Origin: Bryoerythrophyllum caledonicum
Taxonomy: Eukaryota; Streptophyta; Bryopsida; Pottiales; Pottiaceae
Direction of reading: 5' to 3'
Length of the DNA: 64,000 nucleotides
NCBI GenBank assembly: GCA_963971425.1
Contig: OZ020516.1
Location: 930,001 to 994,000, forward strand
Shown here: in pieces, positions 61,587-64,000 of the stretch
Layout: each line of letters starts with the position of its first letter
Position numbering within the stretch: position 1 is the first letter of the stretch
Made by a program: the position numbers and the translations under genes
The notes under the pieces: generated by a model
What the model saw: the letters and a program-made list of their open reading frames with translations, nothing else
Database searches by the model: none
Told to the model about the DNA's origin: nothing

Positions 61587-62243
61587 TTAATTGTCTCCTT
61601 CGAATATCATAGCTGTAAAGAAAACAAGGTCAACATGTCCTTGATTGAACTCAGCTACTGTGGTTTGTTGTTCTCCCCGAGTGGTGGCTATCCCAACATT
61701 TTCTCCACAAACGGACCGTGCCTGGAGAAACTCGGAGAGACATTCTAAGTGGTTCAGTAAGTTTGCAATAACTCTGGCAACCGTTCTCCTCTCCACAAAT
61801 ATGATACACTTCACGTCTTTTTGTAATTTGTGAACAACGCCAATATACTTATCAGACAAAGCAAACAAAGGTCAAAATAAATAGCAACATTAAATAACAG
61901 AAAATGATGTCTCACCTTTTCCGGAAAAGAATCACTACCAACTGATAGGCCTTTGGAGTCAGATAACCTCTGTCGACTACGCTCTGAAGTTCTTGTGCCG
62001 AGGAAGTCGTACTCTAGCTTGAGAAAAATTAAGACACTACCTGGGTAAGATTCAACAAAATTAAGATATGATGCATAAAACTATACCAAGAGAGATAGAC
62101 AAACCTTCGGGTACAGCTGATTGCAAAGCATGCAAAGAGTCCTTCATCAATGAGACTCTGTTGCGTTTCAACCAATGTGCAGCATCTCCGAGCCCCTCAA
62201 AGTCATTCAATCCTGAATCCACATTAAATGTGTATTCAACAGC
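61587..62243 (-). pseudogene. Dicer-like (DCL) helicase fragment captured in the CACTA element
   Basis: Three exon-like blocks on the minus strand. 62243-62105 (after GTGCAG, ending GAAG/GTTTGT) encodes LGDAAHWLKRNRVSLMKDSL, resembling the helicase insertion region. About 62013-61916 (ending at GTGAGA) encodes SVVDRGYLTPKAYQLV. 61868-61587 encodes SDKYIGVVHKL, DVKCIIFVERRTVARVIANL and FNQGHVDLVFFTAMIFEGDN. The last block follows the superfamily 2 helicase C-terminal domain of plant Dicer-like enzymes (KCIIFV.R..A..L..LL and F..G.V.LL.AT...EEG), which make small RNAs. The conserved EEGLD is altered and followed by a stop. It is a fragment, not a gene. Confidence 0.7.
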
Positions 62244-62244
62244 C

Positions 62245-62485
62245 TGCACAATCACCACGCAATCACCACGCAACAAAACCAAGATATGACTATCCGATCA
62301 CCACACAGTAACTAGAAAATCACCACACAATCACCACGCAATCACAACACAATTACAACACAAGCACTACACAATCACTACATAATCGATTTACAATCAC
62401 TACACAATCACTACACAATCACCACACAATCACTACAAAATCACTACACAATCACTACACAATCACTACACAATCACTAGGGCAG
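62245..62485. repeat. 11-bp tandem repeat AATCACTACAC
   Basis: About 18 units of AATCACTACAC and its variants (AATCACCACAC, AATCACCACGC). It starts at the edge of the first Dicer-like exon block and runs to 62480. Confidence 0.85.
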
Positions 62486-62499
62486 ACAGATACGGTTCT

Positions 62500-63349
62500 T
62501 CAAGAGCAATTTGGCTATTCATAAACTAGGTAGAGTTTCTGGCACCTCACCTTCCATCTTCAAAAATTCCATCACCAAGAACCAAATTATTTCTTCTAAA
62601 TCACAATCACTATTTTCCCCTCAACATCAATGCAACAAAGATGCGCATGAGATACAAACTTACTTGTTAACTGATTCAAAGTTGATCTTCCACTGCGGTT
62701 CAACTCCTTGCCTGCCGCCAGCTCCTGCAGCGGCTTCTCCCACGCAAAAGCTCTCACCGCGCCCTTACCTCCGCTTCCCCTCCCGCTGGTCCGCAATGCA
62801 CCTCCGAAACCCACTTCTTCCAGATTCACCACTTTGAGATTTTGAGAGAGAACTATCTCAAACCCTATCTCATTACTGCCTTTGATTGTCCCCAAACTCA
62901 GGTGCTTCGTAAGCCAACAGATCGTTCCAATACCAACCCACACAACCCTCAAAGACCTTGCTTGAATCAAGGCAGATACGCGCATACACGACCTCACAAA
63001 ACCCACGCCCTCAGAGACGCTTCCCCACCAACAACCACACGCATACAACGGCGAACGCGAAGAGACAGAAAACTAGTGAAGGCCACAATGTCCACGGTTG
63101 ATGCGATGGCAGATCCTGTAGGCAAGACAAGCAACAACAACAAGCAAGAGAAGCGACAACACCTTCCTCGTCACCGGCTGCACACTACCGCCGTGAGCTT
63201 CGTGGCCGAACGGCGCTGGACCAACGCAAGTCCCCCTCGCAAACGCACACTCTAGAAGCGTGCTGGGAAATGCCACGAGCTTGATGGCTGAGTAGTGCAA
63301 ACCGCAGCCTCCAAGAGCTTTTGAGAAGAAGAAAATGCTAGTGGACAAG
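62500..63349. other. GC-richer segment, possible captured gene piece
   Basis: Composition shifts to GC-rich relative to the flanks. Overlapping frames on both strands (62596-63048 minus, 62842-63255 plus, 63073-63348 minus) are without recognisable domains. The minus frame at 63073-63348 has one hydrophobic segment (VLSLLLLVVVACLAY). It may be part of another captured host gene. Confidence 0.35.
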
Positions 63350-63996
63350 GTGGCGACTAAGTAGTGGTAGTAATTTTAATGTAAAAAAATTAGCCTAACA
63401 AAATTGCTAATAACTTTTGCATCACGACGAATTAGAAGATTTCCCGTATACCGATGGAATCTCCTTAGAAAAACACATAAGCGAGTCACCTCACCTGATA
63501 GAATTGGTGCAAAATTGATAAAGATATGCCTCCTCAAACTTTCAACCAAAACTCAAGAAATCTGCCCAAAAATATTCGCTATAACTTTTTATTTAAGACG
63601 AATTTGAAGATGGGTAAGGTGCCATTGGAAGTGTCTTTTCAAATCAGTTTAGATAGGCACCAAAAACTCTCAAATTGGACAAAAATTGCCCCCGAAATCA
63701 TCATTTGAAAATCCAACCTTAAAAAAATCAGCCCAACATGGAAGGTTTGCTTTTGACATGTGGCAAGATTTAGGTGACTTGCAATGAAATGTGGCATATG
63801 ATATTGTTACATAACCAACACTAAATGTCAATATGTTAAAATGTAATAAGGGCAAAAGCTATAGAAATTGACAATTAGTGTTTAAATTGACATTTAATTT
63901 TGTTACATTAGTAGGGTAATTGACATTTAGAGTTTAAGTTTGCAAATAGTGTTGCGAACACTAATGAACATCATTAGTGTAGTGGCGACTAAGTAG
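63350..63996. repeat. 15-bp direct repeats flanking a 617-bp AT-rich unit
   Basis: GTGGCGACTAAGTAG occurs at 63350-63364 and 63982-63996. The AT-rich DNA between them (63365-63981) has no gene. A 15-bp duplication would fit a LINE or SINE insertion, but no poly(A) or GAA tail is seen. Confidence 0.5.
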
Positions 63997-64000
63997 ACAT

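Larger units (their letters stand above)
60855..64000. mobile_element. Left end of a second CACTA element family with captured gene fragments
   Basis: CACTACGGGAAATCGAGGCA at 60855 is a CACTA-type terminus, preceded by TGA as a possible duplication. The following 650 bp are filled with subterminal TAGTCATT/TAGTTATT motifs. The right end is not in the window. The interior holds Dicer-like exon fragments, short tandem repeats and a GC-rich segment, but no transposase. It differs in terminal sequence from the 13000-17709 element. Confidence 0.65.

Overview
The window is nuclear DNA from a streptophyte plant and consists almost entirely of nested transposable elements. The plant evidence is a CACTA element with the classic CACTACAAGAAAA terminus, GT-AG introns, fragments of a plant Dicer-like gene and a plant-type En/Spm accessory gene. 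A Tc1-type DD34E transposon, TTAA-targeting piggyBac-like elements and a LINE with both RNase H and a restriction-like endonuclease domain would be unusual in a flowering plant. A bryophyte, lycophyte, fern or charophyte is therefore more likely, but I cannot name the species. No rRNA, tRNA, CRISPR or ordinary housekeeping gene was recognised.

Layout. 0-2.5 kb: noncoding sequence with a 25-bp minisatellite. 2.56-6.24 kb: an apparently intact Tc1/mariner element (335-aa DD34E transposase, nearly 1-kb inverted arms), followed by a related transposase-less fold-back element (6.25-7.58), a piggyBac-like MITE (7.63-8.56) and another TIR element (8.6-9.5). 10.4-22.4 kb: a large minus-strand multi-exon gene, interrupted at 13.0-17.7 kb by a CACTA element that itself carries an LTR-like insertion. 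24.4-26 kb: more piggyBac-like elements, one nested in another. 30-34.9 kb: a plus-strand gene with a 1.9-kb leader intron and an intact 930-aa RNase H-like (DUF7869-type) reading frame. 36.7-42.8 kb: a decayed CACTA-associated gene and a CACTA right end. 42.8-48.5 kb: two nested gene-bearing LTR-like elements. 48.5-57.7 kb: minisatellites, diverged repeats and a second gag-like pseudogene. 57.8-60.8 kb: a 5'-truncated LINE whose 3' tail has become (GAA)262. 60.86 kb to the end: the left end of a second CACTA family containing Dicer-like exon fragments.

The most interesting system is the pair of large genes at 10.4-22.4 (minus) and 30-34.9 kb (plus). They are divergently arranged and share 19 copies of a 19-bp palindrome, TATCCTCG-NNN-CGAGGATA, that I see nowhere else in the window. 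The minus-strand gene reads conceptually as a ParB/sulfiredoxin-fold domain, then a degenerate N6/N4 DNA-methylase fold, a disordered linker with a coiled coil, and an FCP1-like HAD phosphatase domain. The plus-strand gene looks like a DDE-type transposase derivative. A 24/26 inverted repeat at about 10.07 and 36.4 kb brackets both. I infer, without proof, that they form one large undescribed mobile element of about 26 kb.

A second window-wide theme is decay by in-frame stop codons with few frameshifts. By hand count in four decayed genes I see 17 TAG, 4 TGA and 3 TAA. Most are explained by CAG to TAG and CGA to TGA, as expected from deamination of methylated CHG and CG sites.
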